Source: Diphasiastrum complanatum
Taxonomy: Eukaryota; Streptophyta; Lycopodiopsida; Lycopodiales; Lycopodiaceae
Length of the DNA stretch: 64,000 bases
Reading direction: 5' to 3'
Assembly: GCA_029204225.1 (NCBI GenBank)
Contig: CM055103.1
Coordinates: 57,339,705-57,403,704 of the forward strand
Below the pieces are notes generated by a model, which saw only the letters and a list, made by a program, of their open reading frames with translations, made no database searches and was not told where the DNA came from. How positions within the stretch are numbered: the first letter of the stretch is position 1; each line of letters opens with the position of its first letter. A program made the position numbers and the translations under genes. This document shows positions 1 to 10,300 of this stretch, piece after piece.

Positions 1-88
1 ATTTGCTACAACAACAACATCGTCATCGACATGTTGGTTATTATCGAAGATTTATCCAGAATCATGCCTATATTGCTGCAGCCTTACC
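1..88 (+). pseudogene. Ty3/gypsy reverse transcriptase fragment, upstream half
   Basis: The reading frame contains HVGYYRRFIQNHAYIAAAL, which matches the conserved end of the gypsy RT palm/thumb region (typically VGYYRRFI..F..IAAPL). The frame is broken at position 88/89 by the 5' LTR of Copia-1 and appears to resume at 4499. It starts outside the window, so its full length is unknown. It is a relic interrupted by later insertions. Confidence 0.75.
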
Positions 89-816
89 TGTGAAGATTAT
101 TAAAATATTATCTTCCTATCTCGAGTTTGGGGTCATGTCCATGATAATTTCCACTAGATTTCATGTTGTACATATAAGGAGTGTGAATTGAGCACATATC
201 CTTCTAGTGTAGCTCGGATTTGAGTTAGAAAGGTTCAATTGTAATGACATGCAGATGTTTTGATAGCATGCAAAGTCTTACTGTATGCATGCAAGCCACA
301 TGCAATCAGTGCATGCAACATGCAAAGTAGTTTCTGTGATCTACACATGTCTAGGCAATTTTATGAGTTGACATGCAGTACATGCACCATACGTGCATGC
401 AGTTACACATGTGGATCTCTGGTAGGTGAATAGTTCAGTTAAGTGGACTTTCCATGCAACTCCACTCTAGGAATTCGAGTCTCTCTCATGTAGAAAAAGT
501 TGGGCATGTTTTGCCATATTGTGAATATTGAGATTTTGGTGTTTTGGACTCATTCTCTCTCTACCCGAGTTTTCTATGTATGATTTTCTCTCTCTACCCG
601 AGAGCAGCCTCTTTCTCCCATACAGAACACTTAGAATTATTTCTGACATTCATTTCTCATAGTGAAGAGTTAGATTTTTTCATCAGATGTATGCCATTGT
701 GCTCTTGCCTTAGATTTTTCAAGCATATTGTTCTTTGATCAATTTGTGCAATCACAACACCTCAGTAAGATCTTGTAGGGTGTGTGGTGAAGTTCACATG
801 TGCTAAAAACTTCACA
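89..816 (+). repeat. 5' LTR of Copia-1
   Basis: Direct repeat of 3773-4498. It starts TGTGAAG and ends TTCACA immediately before the PBS. The LTR is rich in ATGCATGC-like motifs and in CTCTCTACCCGAG repeats near 555-602. A short open frame at 544-738 is conserved in both LTRs, but this follows simply from the duplication. Confidence 0.9.
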
Positions 817-828
817 TGGTATCAGAGC
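817..828 (+). other. Primer-binding site of Copia-1
   Basis: TGGTATCAGAGC, complementary to the 3' end of plant initiator tRNA-Met, directly abuts the 5' LTR. It is the classic copia minus-strand primer site and fixes the element's orientation as plus. Confidence 0.92.
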
Positions 829-1592
829 TCCATGCTTTGAAGAGGTGAGGGTATATACATCAGATCATCAGTGTTTTTGCTTGTAGGAGCTCAGATTTTG
901 GAGAAGGATTCAAACTCGCTGAGAAACAAGCAATATGTGGATCATAAGTGGATCAAATCAAGGCTGATCTAATCCAGTGGAGCTTTGTACGGACAGAGAA
1001 CTCACACGTGTGAAATCAGCCCTCATTAATGAGTGCTACTTCTCAAGGAATGATCCAAATTTGATGTTCTATAGCTTGTTGGATAGGTATTGGAGAGTAG
1101 AATGTGTTGCTCTTGTTTCTAAATCAATTTGATTTGTTTTTAGAAGAGTTTTAGGCAATCAGAGAGTTTGAGAGGGTACTCAACTCGTGGGATATGCCAA
1201 AGTGAGCACACATTTGTCTTTTTCACATTTTTCATCAATTTTCACTGTCAATCAAGTAGGATTAAATAGAACTGAGTGTTATGAGTCTTAGACTTTTCAT
1301 TTCACACATATTATTGTGTTTGAGTTGAAAGTAAGTTCCGAGAGAGTTATTCAGTACATTGAAACTCGTGGGAGAGATAGACTTCTTGCTTGCGTGTGCT
1401 TCTTCTTTTGTGACTGAAGCAAGATCCAAATTCAAGATAGATTGATTTTCTGTATTGAGAATTTGTTCTCACATCTATTGCTAGATTTCATAGGGTGGAT
1501 TAACATTTGTGTTAGATCCTAGATTGAGATAGCAAGCAGTATCCTTTCAACTCCATATTTTTTTATCATTACTAGAATTTCTCACCAAGAAG
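829..1592 (+). other. Untranslated leader of Copia-1
   Basis: About 760 bp lie between the PBS and the gag start without a plausible coding frame. Similar leader text (CTTGTGAAGTT followed by TCAAGGAG) occurs near 38150 and 47390 in related elements, so this is family-specific leader sequence, not host DNA. Confidence 0.6.
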
Positions 1593-2177
1593 ATGTCTTC
1601 ATCTGGTTCACATTTCTTAGAGCATAGTGAGAGATTAACATCTTTCAATTATGCAATGTGGAAGATCAGAATGGAATCATTGTTGATTCTACAGGATGTA
1701 ATGGATATTGTGAGTGGAGTTGAAGAAGAACCTGCTGCACCTAATGAAGCTGCAGCATTCCACAAAAGAACCAGAATTGCCCTTCATTTTATAAAAATGA
1801 ATGTATCCAATGAAGTGTTAAGAGAGATCATTACATGCACCACTGCCAAGGAAGCTTGGGATAGTCTAAAAACAATCTATGAAATCAAAAATACTTCTAG
1901 ATTTCTTACACTTAGAAACCAAATATTTCTAAGTTATCAGAGAGTAGATGAGAGTGCTTCATCATATGTCATGAGAGTTAAGGATCTTCATCAAGAGTTA
2001 GCTGGTATTAGTGATGCTCTTAAGAACACTGAACTTGTTCAAGTAGTCCTAAATGGGCTTAGAGATGAGTATGACAATATTGTGCAGACTTATGCTGTCA
2101 GAGAGGATCTTCCATCCTTGGAGACACTGCAAGGTGTTCTCATTGCTGAAGAAAGCAGGCAAGAGAATGGAAGGTGA
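1593..2177 (+). CDS. gag: Copia-type Gag (UBN2-like), C-terminally truncated
   Basis: The 194-residue product begins MSSSGSHFLEHSERLTSFNY and has the usual copia Gag core: FNYAMWKIRMES at the N-terminus, ..VMDIVSG.., then KEAWDSLKTIYE at about 92-103 and a SYVMRVKDLHQELAG stretch. In the family it forms the virus-like particle that packages element RNA. The usual C-terminal basic stretch and CCHC zinc knuckle are missing because an internal deletion joins gag to the RT region out of frame. The start is the first ATG after the leader and matches the start in Copia-7. It is still open but probably functions poorly, if at all, without a nucleocapsid part. Confidence 0.8.
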   Translation: MSSSGSHFLEHSERLTSFNYAMWKIRMESLLILQDVMDIVSGVEEEPAAPNEAAAFHKRTRIALHFIKMNVSNEVLREIITCTTAKEAWDSLKTIYEIKNTSRFLTLRNQIFLSYQRVDESASSYVMRVKDLHQELAGISDALKNTELVQVVLNGLRDEYDNIVQTYAVREDLPSLETLQGVLIAEESRQENGR

Positions 2178-2178
2178 A

Positions 2179-3758
2179 ACTTCCTATCATGCACTTTTTA
2201 TTTCAGATGAAGAGCCTAAAGATGTCCAAGAAGCTTTTCAATCCAAGAAGTGGGTTGAAGCAATGACCCAAGAATTTGAAGCCTTGATGTCAAATAACAC
2301 ATGGGAGCTTGTGGAGCCACCAAACAACATGCATGTGATCGGATGTAAATGGGTATTCAAAATCAAGTATAATCATGATGGATCTATCAATAAGTATAAA
2401 ACAAGACTTTGTGCTAAAGGCTACTCTCAGATTAAAGGTCTTAATTATGAAGATACCTTTGCACCAGTTGCAAAGATGGTAACAATTCGAATATTCATCT
2501 CTCTTGCATATTTTCACAAATGGAGTATGTTCCAGTTTGATGTTTCTAATGCATTTCTCAATGGTTACCTTGAGAGGAGATTTATATGGAGCAACCTCCG
2601 GGTTTTGTGAAGGAAGGTGATGAATCAAAAGTTTGTCTTTTGTTCAAAAGTCTGTATGGACTGAAACAGGCACCAAGGTCTTGGTATGCAAGGCTCAATT
2701 CTTATCTCATATCACTCGGATTTTGTCTAAGTGAATATGACCCTTCTCTGTATTATAAGTTTGTAGATAACTTTGTAATTATTCTTCTCATCTATGTAGA
2801 TGATATCATTCTTTGTGGAAACAATGAGAAGTTAGTTGAAGAAACTAAGCATGCACTTGGTACTGAGTTTAAAATGCAGGACTTAGAAGTTCTTCACTAT
2901 ATTCTAGACCTTGAAATAGATTTTTGGAAAGGTCATGCATTTATAAGCCAAAGTAGATATGCAATTTCCATGCTCAGGAAATTTCATATGGAGAACTGTA
3001 AAGGCATAGATACACCTATGGAGCACACTGTAAAAGTTCCTATTAAAGATGATGAAAAATCCTTTGAGGACATCACTCTTTATAGGAGTCTTATTGGCTC
3101 ACTTATTTGGTTAACAGTGACTAGGCCTGATCTAAGCTTTTGTGTTCATAAGCTAAGTCAACACATGCAGGATCCAAAGTTATATCATTGGAAGTTGGCT
3201 AAAAGAGTCTTGAGGTATATATCTTCTACCTTGGATTATGGACTATACTATGAAGGAGAAGTTCTGACTTTGATTGCTTTTTCAGATTCAGATTTTGCAG
3301 GAGACAGGTTGGATAGGAAATCCACAAGTGCTTACACTATATTTCTTGGAGGAAATTTGGTTTCTTGGATGTCAAAGAAGCAGACAACTATTTCCTTATC
3401 ATCCTGTGAAGGTGAATACAAATCTCTTACAACCACAACAAAGGAAGTTTTATGGATCAAAAGGCTACTTTTGGAGCTTAAGTGTTATGCAAATGAAGAT
3501 TTACCAATTATCAAGAATAATAACATTTCTGCTCAGGCTCTTGCAAATAACCCAGTCTTTCATGCAAGGAGCAAGCATATTGAAGTAACTCATCATTTTG
3601 TAAGAGAAAAAGTCATTGGAGGATAGATCTCATTGGAGCATGTTTCATCTTCAGATTGTGTTGTAGATCTTCTCACCAAGCCTCTACTCAAGAATGTCTT
3701 TATGAAGATGTGGTCGAACCTTGGCCTAATTTTGAAATCTATGTTGATAGGAACATAA
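2179..3758 (+). pseudogene. pol: Copia-1 Pol remnant: reverse transcriptase and RNase H
   Basis: Reading resumes one frame away from gag with SDEEPKDVQEAF, then the RT N-terminus (GCKWVFKIKYNHDGS) and FDVSNAFLNGYLE. A frameshift near 2578 moves it to the frame MEQPPGFVKEG..., followed by the intact catalytic LLIYVDDIILCG, then RNase H (SDSDFAGDRLDRKSTSAY, SLSSCEGEYKSL) and the SKHIEVTHHFVREK tail. A TAG at 3624-3626 interrupts the tail, which continues to a TAA at 3756. Protease and integrase are absent. Lesions seen are the internal deletion, one frameshift and one nonsense codon. Confidence 0.85.
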
Positions 3759-3763
3759 ATTTT

Positions 3764-3772
3764 AAGGAGGAG
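3764..3772 (+). other. Polypurine tract of Copia-1
   Basis: AAGGAGGAG lies directly before the 3' LTR at the site where plus-strand DNA synthesis is primed in copia elements. Confidence 0.8.
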
Positions 3773-4498
3773 TGTGAAGATTATTAAAATATTATCTTCC
3801 TATCTCGAGTTTGGGGTCATGTCCATGATAATTTCCACTAGATTTCATGTTGTACATATAAGGAGTGTGAATTGAGCACATATCCTTCTAGTGTAGCTCG
3901 GATTTGAGTTAGATAGGTTCAATTGTAATGACATGCAGATGTTTTGATAGCATGCAAAGTCCTACTGTATGCATGCAAGCCACATGCAATCAGTGCATGC
4001 AACATGCAAAGTTGTTTCTGTGATACACATGTCTAGGCAATTTTATGAGTTGACATGCAATACATGCACCATACATGCATGTAGTTACACATGTGGTTCT
4101 CTGGTAGGTGAATTAGTTCAATTAAGTGGACTTTCCATGCAACTCCACTATAGGAATTCGAGTCTCTCTCATGTAGGAAAAGCTGGGCATGTTTTGCCAT
4201 ATTGTGAATATTGAGATTTTGGTGTTTTGGACTCATTCTCTCTCTACCCAAGTTTTCTATGTATAATTTTCTCTCTCTACTCGAGAGCAGCCTCTTTTTT
4301 CCATACTAAACACTTAGAATTATTTCTAACATTCATTTCTCATAGTGAGGAGTTAGATTTTTTCATCAGATGTATGCCATTGTGCTCTTGCCTTAGATTT
4401 TTCAAGCATATTGTTCTTTGATCAATCTTGCAATTACAACACCTTAGTAAGATCCTGTAGGGTGTGTGGTGAAGTTCACACGTGCTAAAAACTTCACA
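3773..4498 (+). repeat. 3' LTR of Copia-1
   Basis: Direct copy of 89-816 with about thirty substitutions and small indels by eye, many of them C/T or G/A changes. This divergence is clearly greater than that between the LTRs of Copia-7, so Copia-1 inserted earlier. Confidence 0.9.
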
Positions 4499-4572
4499 TT
4501 GCTCAGTTAGTTAAGAAGTATGTTGCTTTTGTGGGTTTGAGAAATGGAAATTATCAGCTCTAATACCACATC
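4499..4572 (+). pseudogene. Ty3/gypsy RT fragment, downstream half
   Basis: Just after the Copia-1 3' LTR the frame reads FAQLVKKYVAFV, and one frame over FEKWKLSALIPHL. These match the gypsy pattern PLTQLLKK..FVW..FEKLK.ALI..P.L that normally follows the IAAPL motif seen at 1-88. The frame ends where the Copia-2 LTR starts. The two pieces flanking Copia-1 are thus the broken halves of one old gypsy RT. Confidence 0.65.
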
Positions 4573-5678
4573 TGTTGACGTTTTGGATTGATGTCAACTG
4601 ATGAAAAAAAAATTCTTATTAACAGGATCATGGATTACTTAGAGAATGGAGTTTCTGAGCTGTTCTTTTGTGTTTAACCAGATTATCAGTGTAGGAGTCT
4701 TAGACTGCCGTGAAAGAGAGATTGCAAGAAATGATTAGGCGTCTGTGACAGCCATGCAATCTTCCTAATACTGATAATCTGATATGAAGAGAATGTAAAA
4801 TTAATCTAGACGTCAGAGACAGCCATACATTTCTCTTATAATAATGTTTGTGTAAGAGGAGTGAGAGTTATTATCATTCAACAATAATGCGATGGTGTAG
4901 GACAATAGTGAATCTGTATAATAATGTTGTGAACACAACGATCAGATCATAATACAATTGCACTGATAAGCGTGTGATCCTACTTACAGATTCAAACCAA
5001 TTGCTAAAGTTCTAAATATATATATCTCTTTCTATATAATCACTAACTCTAAGGAGTCAGCTACTGAAAACCCCATTTTGATTGTTGTATCTCTGTCATC
5101 TACTGTTGTATCTACCTCCTTGTCATCAATCACTCATTTTTACACATATATATATCAATTGGAAGATCTTGTATTGTTCTATTTTATGTTTACAAGATCG
5201 CTTAACAGCTGATTAACTGACTAATTAGAATAGTTGTTATAGGAGCGTGAAGACGTAGACAGTCTGTACTGTGTATTTCTACAGAGTGTCGCCTGTGTAG
5301 TATCCTGTGTAAAACTGTAGTGTCGGATTTTTTGCTTTTTTGTCGCCTGTCGAAAACTGCATGTTAAAATGCAGTGTCGCATTTTTCGCAAAAAGTGGCG
5401 CTTTTCTGGAAGTGTCTAAATGGCCCAAAAACAACTTACATAAGTGTCTCTAAACACTTAGTTTCTCAAGAAGGTAAAAAAGAAGTGATAGTGTCGGGTG
5501 TCGAATTTTTCGCCTGTTGAAAAACCTAAGTAAATATGCAGACTGTAGCAACTATTAGTTCATATATGCAAACTGTTAAAAAAACAGTTCATTTTTTGTA
5601 GGTTTCATTTGAGAGAGTTAAAATTAGAGAAGGAAGAAGGGTTGTTGGGATGAGTAGGAGTTAGATTAAATTCCAACA
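4573..5678 (-). repeat. 3' LTR of Copia-2
   Basis: A ~1106-bp block starting TGTTGACG and ending TTCCAACA on the plus strand, so it has TGTTG...CAACA termini on either strand. On its right lies the complement of a purine tract followed by the RNase H end, which identifies it as the 3' LTR of a minus-strand element. It contains AT-rich stretches (TATATATATC near 5018) and short GTCGC-rich repeats near 5285-5520. Confidence 0.75.
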
Positions 5679-5690
5679 CTCCCCCTTAAG
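5679..5690 (-). other. Polypurine tract of Copia-2
   Basis: Minus-strand CTTAAGGGGGAG directly precedes the LTR end TGTTGGAATT, a typical copia plus-strand priming site. Confidence 0.8.
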
Positions 5691-7400
5691 CTAATTGCTA
5701 CGAATCTAAACTACAATTGAGATTTATCATATCTACTAAAGTAGAATGTTTATTTCTAGACAATGGCTTTGTCAAAATATCAGCCAACATGTTGTCTATA
5801 TGACAGTAACTGAGTACAACATCTTTATTCTGAACTTTCTCTCTAAGAAAATGAAATTGAACTTCTATATGCTTAGTTCTATTATGACTTCGTGGGTTCA
5901 GAGATAGAACTATGCAGCTCTAATTGTCGCACTAGAGTATTGTTGGACCAATCTGTGGGAATTGCAGATCCTACAACAGCCTCCTTAGCCAAATTATCTC
6001 CTTCACTGCTGATGTAGCTGCAACATATTCGGATTCTGTAGAGGACAACGAAATGTATTTTAGCTTTCTGCTATTCCATGAAATGAGTCCTCCTACAAGG
6101 AACAAATATAACCTGATGTGGATTTTCTGGTATCCACGTCTCCTACCCAATCGAAATCTAAATAGGTGGTCAGTGTGAGTGCAGCTTCCATATTGCCATT
6201 ATAGCTCAAAGCATAGTGTTTTGTAGCTTGAATGTACTTCAGTACACTTTGCAGAGCTTTCCAATGTTGTAAGCCTAGATTGGACATGTATTGAGATAGT
6301 GTGCTTACTGCATATGCTAGATCAGGTCATGTCCAGATCATAGAATACATTATAGATCTTATGATGGACTAATAAGGATACCTACACATTTCTTGTTGAT
6401 CTGCTTGAGTTTTGGGACACATGTATTTGGACAGCTTAGATCCTGAATTCATAGGTCTGTCTATGGGCTTGTAGTCCTCCATGCCATATCTGCAAAGTAC
6501 ATTTATTAAATAGGATTCTTGGCTTATAGCGATCCTTCTGCTTGCACGATCTCTGCTGATTTCCATGCCAAGAAGGTAATGGACTGGGCCTAAATCAGTC
6601 ATCTCAAACTTTGATGAAAGCAGAGATATGGTTTCTAGTAAAAACTGATTTGAATTGTTGTAATTAAGGAATTATTAACATATAATGCTATTATAGCATA
6701 GCTTGCCCTTTACACTTGAGATATACATTAGAGTCTGTGGAACAAGAAGTGAAATTGTGTTGCAATGATTCTTTCATACCAGGCCCTAGGAGCTTGCTTA
6801 AGATCATATAATGCCTTATGCAATTTGCATACCAAATGTTCCTTGCCTTGAAGGATGTAACCTTCTGGTTGATAAATGAATATGTCTTCTTGTATATATC
6901 CGTGAAGGAATGTTGTCTGGACGTCCGTCTGGTGAATGTCCAAATCCTATGTAGCAGTTATAGCCAGCAAGGTGCGAATAGATTGATGCTTTACCACTGG
7001 ACTGAAGGTGTCAGTGTAATCTATTCCATAGACTTGCTCAAAACCTTTAACCACTGAACGAGCTTTCCATTTGGATATTGATCCATTTGGATTGAGCTTT
7101 AGTTTGAAAATTCATTTAGAGTCAATAGGTTTTATACCTTCAAGAGGATTGACAAGACTCCAGGTCTTGTTCTTCATCAAGGAATGGTACTCAGCATCCA
7201 TGATAGCTTTCCATTCGTCTGCATTGGGCATTGACAGTGCTTCTGCAATAGTGGCAAGTTCATCATGACTGATGAATGCCTGAGGGACAAAACGATCGAG
7301 TTGCTGTTGTTGTTGTTGTCTTGCAGACCTTCAAACTGCCGGTGCTTGAGTGGATGTTTCTCCTGGGTGAATGACTAGGATAGCTTCAGCTTGTGGTCGA
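5691..7400 (-). pseudogene. pol: Copia-2 RT and RNase H remnant
   Basis: From high to low coordinate the minus strand reads the RT N-terminus, DIHQTDVQTTFLHGYIQEDI (about 6880-6943), the QPEGYILQGKEHLVCKLHKALYDLKQAPRAWY region, YVNN at 6671-6682, MTDLGPVHYLLGMEI (6602), and RNase H HWKALQSVLKYIQATKHYALSYNG with DTRKSTSGYIC (6093-6287). The RNase H tail continues to about 5700 with stops. Both catalytic aspartates of YVDD read as asparagine (GAT to AAT twice). There are many stops and frameshifts, so it is inactive. Confidence 0.85.
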
Positions 7401-7639
7401 ACAGTCATGGGTCTAGGCCCATCGATGGTAAATGGAGCTGTTGGGACAAACTCCTGAATTTAAATATTCGTAGGTCAATGCCTATCAATGGAGAATGGAG
7501 CTGCTATGACAGACTCCTGCATTGGCTACTTCTGCTTAAAATCATGAAACTTGTCTTCAAGAAAGACAACATCATGACTGAGATCTGACCTGTATCAACA
7601 TCATAGATACATTTTGTGATGTTGAATAGCCGATAAAGA

Positions 7640-8560
7640 TATACTTACAACTTATTGAGTCTAATTTCTTTCTTAGATCAGAGGGTATCTAAGCATAGCA
7701 GAGACATCCAAATACACATAGGTGTTTTGTTTGTAGTCATAGTAGGCTTCAAATGGTGTCTTGGAATCGACTATCTTAGTGCTAGAATAATTTTGCAGAT
7801 AGCGGGCTGTAAAAATTGTTTCTGCCCAAAATTTCTAAGGTAATTGAGCGTTGACAATCATGGATCATGCAGCTTCCAGCTTTCGCTCAACTACGCCATT
7901 CTACTGTGGAGTGTAGTTGTTTGTGAACTAATGGTGCATGCCACATGATGAAAGGTAGTCCGCTATTTCATTTGATAAGTACTCTCCCCCTGAATCAGAC
8001 CGTAGGGCCTTGATTCTCTGACCAGTTTGATTCTCAGCATATTGCTTGAATTCTATGAAGCAATTGAATGCTTCTGACTTGTTCTTTATGAACATGACTC
8101 TGGTAGATCAGGAGTAGTCGTCAATGAATGTAATAAAATATAGAGCTTGATCCAAGGAAGTTACGCTCATAGGACCACATAGGTCACTGTGAATCAGTTA
8201 CAGAATGGACTTCGCTCTCCTGGCCTGTCCTCTTGGAAATTTAGTTCTAGCTTGTTTCCCTAGTAAATAATTTTCACAAATATTCTAATTAGCTGTAGAA
8301 ACAACATTGATATTCATATTCTTGACCATTTTGTTATGATGTATGTACAAGATCGAACGCATGTTTAAGTGACCTATCTTTGATGCCAAACATGAGCATC
8401 TGTACTACTCACAAAAAGTGCATAATCGTGACTCAGAATGTATAAATTTTCTTCTATGTGTGCAGAGAGGATTCCATTGGAATTCTCATCAATAATAGTA
8501 CATCGACTAGCAATAAACAAAGCTCTATAGCCTTGATCAGTGATCTTGCTAATAGATCTT
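7640..8560 (-). pseudogene. pol: Copia-2 integrase remnant
   Basis: The minus strand gives SKITDQGYRALF and EENLYILSHDYAL, then HVWHQR and, after shifts, the HHCC-type GAG-pre-integrase region. The integrase core follows with SDLCGPMS (first Asp), ALRSDSGGEYLSNE (second Asp) and NGVVERK (Glu) near 7900-8180. Several stops interrupt it. The order is normal for copia, but the join to protease on the upstream side is broken by a foreign segment at 8560-8903. Confidence 0.8.
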
Positions 8561-8903
8561 CTTCTCCATCCCATACTCTACAAGAAGTACCTTTATAGGC
8601 TTGGATGTATTCTGTATAAAAGCCAAGTGCCTCTTCAATTGCATAAGTTGCTGCCATACAACCCTCTGGCCTAGTTAAATTTTTCACATATTGTTTTACA
8701 GGTTTCATGATTCTTTCGAATGGATACATCCATCGCGAACTAACAGGCCCACAAATTCTAATCTCCTCTACAAGGTGGACAACAAGATGTGTCATAATAT
8801 CAAAAAATGATGGTGGAAAAGATCTTTCTAAAACACAAAGTGTTGTAACCACTTCTAGCTGTAGAGATTCTAGTTTTGATGGGGGGCTATAGTTCGTGCA
8901 CAT
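8560..8903 (-). pseudogene. CACTA (En/Spm) transposase-associated DUF4218 fragment inside Copia-2
   Basis: The minus-strand frame contains LESLQLEVVTTLCVLERSFP, then PSFFDIMTHLVVHLVEEI, GPVSSRWMYPFERIMKPVK and RPEGCMAATYAIEEALGFY. This order matches the DUF4218 domain found with Tnp2 transposases of plant CACTA elements (consensus FPP.FFD.M.HL..HL..E....GPV..RWMYP.ER....K). The frame is open for about 110 residues without a stop. On either side is Copia-2: protease and VLYVPKL upstream, SKITDQGY downstream. The rest of the CACTA transposase and its CACTA termini are not seen. It is either a captured fragment or an eroded insertion. Confidence 0.8.
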
Positions 8904-8909
8904 ATCATT

Positions 8910-9350
8910 CTAAAAAAATGATTGTTAACTTGGGTACGTAAAGTACACCATCTAACTGTTTGGCCTTCGACTTTGTGTGAACTTGAGTCGCCAAAGAAAA
9001 TGTACTTTGAATCTATTGTTGTGAGAGTAGGAAACGGGTTCTTACATGGTGTCATGTGTTGTGAAGCACCTGAATCAAGATACCATTGATAGACATCTCT
9101 ACTAGGTTGGTCTTGTACCCTCAGTGCCTTGTCATCCTCTTGGGAATTTTTGACAAACTCGGAACCTCCGTCTTGGTGTTGTTGCATCCTCTTGGGAATT
9201 TTTGACAAAGTCGGAACCTCCGTCTTGGTGTTGTTGTGCTTAAGGATGCGACAATCCTTAATGTCGTAGTTTGATCTTTTGCAATATTTGCAAAAGAGTC
9301 TGGTCTTGGATGATTGTTGTTGACGACTCTGCTACTTGTTTTGCCTTGAT
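8910..9350 (-). pseudogene. gag-pol: Copia-2 zinc knuckle and protease remnant
   Basis: The minus strand gives a CCHC-like knuckle, CKYCKRSNYDIKDC (about 9260-9310; the His position reads Asp/Tyr), and then the aspartic protease motif WYLDSGASQHMT with intact D-S-G near 9090. It is followed by FGDSSSHKVEGQ and, one frame over, VLYVPKL. A 52-bp tandem duplication (9133-9236) between knuckle and protease shifts the frame. Confidence 0.75.
9133..9236 (-). repeat. 52-bp tandem duplication in Copia-2
   Basis: Two adjacent 52-bp copies (9133-9184 and 9185-9236) starting CATCCTCTTGGGAATTTTTG differ at about one position. 52 is not a multiple of three, so the duplication breaks the gag-pol frame. 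Confidence 0.9.
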
Positions 9351-9727
9351 TGCTTTTCAGTGATAAGAATTAATTTCCTTGCGCTCATCAAGAAGAATCA
9401 ATGTCTATCAGATTCTGTTTTGTAGAATCTATTTGCTAACCTCTGTCAGATAAGTTGTCTTATATTATCTTGTTGCTTGGAAGATAAAGTATCTCTTACA
9501 TTCTCAGACCTTGACCAAATCATTTCACAATTGGTGTTACTGGATGCCGGTCTAATTCAATATCTTTGGATAACCAGCTATGTCATTGTAGTAAAATGTT
9601 TTGAATATTACGTTTATCACCTCTCCATCACCCTTTGTACACTTATCAATCTAAAAGAGCAGATTTGATAAACCTTTTATTCTACAGATTTTGTGGAAAT
9701 CTATAACTACTAGGCTACCACATAACT

Positions 9728-9745
9728 TGGCACCGATGCCAGGGA
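9728..9745 (+). other. Gypsy-type primer-binding site
   Basis: TGGCACCGATGCCAGGGA differs at three places from the PBS form TGGCGCCGTTGCCGGGGA widespread in plant Ty3/gypsy elements. A gypsy-like gag follows about 230 bp downstream in the same orientation. The LTR that should end at 9727 has no detected partner. Confidence 0.65.
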
Positions 9746-9966
9746 GACGAATTTGCCTTTGTGATTTTTTTTTAAGTGTACTAAGTCTTCGAATCTTATT
9801 CATGTAATACATGCCAAAAGATCAGTTGCAAGTAACTCTTGAACAGAAACATTTAGAATGCACTCAACGATTAGAAGCTTATCGAAAGGCACGTGATTTG
9901 TATTTTCAAAATTTGTGAATTCACCAATAAGAACCAGATTAAGTCCTGACGCCACCCACATCCACC

Positions 9967-10300
9967 AAAACCAAATACGATTTCTTTAAGGGATTGTCAT
10001 CTGAGGATGCGAACAATTACTTGTCCCAGTTTGAGTCTATCATTATAGCTAACAAAGCGCATACGGACAAGGACAAAGTTAGGATACTACCAAATCTTCT
10101 GCGTAAACAAGCAAGGATCTGGTATAGCCAGTTAGTTTCAAAAATGGTTAATACTTGGAATGCGTTGAAGTCAGCATTCTTTAAATAGTTTAGGGAGATA
10201 GGATATTCCACTAGACTGTTAGCTTGGCTTAATTCTGTGGAGAAAAAGTTGAAGGAGTTGCTCAAGAAATATACTCATCGAGTTAAGATCCTCATCTGAC
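9967..10300 (+). pseudogene. gag: Ty3/gypsy Gag fragment
   Basis: The frame reads KYDFFKGLSSEDANNYLSQF, then ARIWYSQL and MVNTWNALKSAFFK, which is the Retrotrans_gag pattern (GL..EDA..HL..F, A..WY..L, W..L...F...F). A TAG follows FFK at 10186, and the next residues (FREIGYSTR...LLKKYTHRVKIL) continue the Gag pattern before more stops. It belongs to a plus-strand element whose PBS is at 9728. Confidence 0.7.

Larger units (their letters stand above)
89..4498 (+). mobile_element. Copia-1: Ty1/copia LTR retrotransposon, internally deleted
   Basis: The element has two LTRs (728 and 726 bp, roughly 4% different by eye), both starting TGTGAAGATT and ending CTTCACA, a perfect iMet-type PBS TGGTATCAGAGC next to the 5' LTR and a purine tract AAGGAGGAG next to the 3' LTR. 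Between them are a long leader, gag and then directly the reverse transcriptase; zinc knuckle, protease and integrase are absent. It therefore cannot move without help. It sits inside a gypsy RT frame. The 5-bp flanks TTACC and TTGCT do not match well, so the target-site duplication has decayed. Confidence 0.9.
4573..9470 (-). mobile_element. Copia-2: decayed Ty1/copia element, 5'-truncated
   Basis: Read on the minus strand the order is zinc knuckle, protease, (CACTA fragment), GAG-pre-integrase, integrase, RT, RNase H, purine tract and 3' LTR. No second copy of the LTR is seen on the high-coordinate side, where the element fades out near 9470 before a gypsy PBS at 9728. Frames are broken many times and the catalytic RT motif is YVNN. 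The low-coordinate end abuts the gypsy RT fragment at 4572. Confidence 0.8.

Noticed and set aside
4557-4568. GCTCTAATACCA resembles the complement of the copia PBS directly beside the Copia-2 LTR
   Set aside because: It falls within a better-supported gypsy RT reading (FEKWKLSALIPHL), and a PBS here would need an element interior on the side occupied by gypsy sequence. One mismatch to the PBS can arise by chance.
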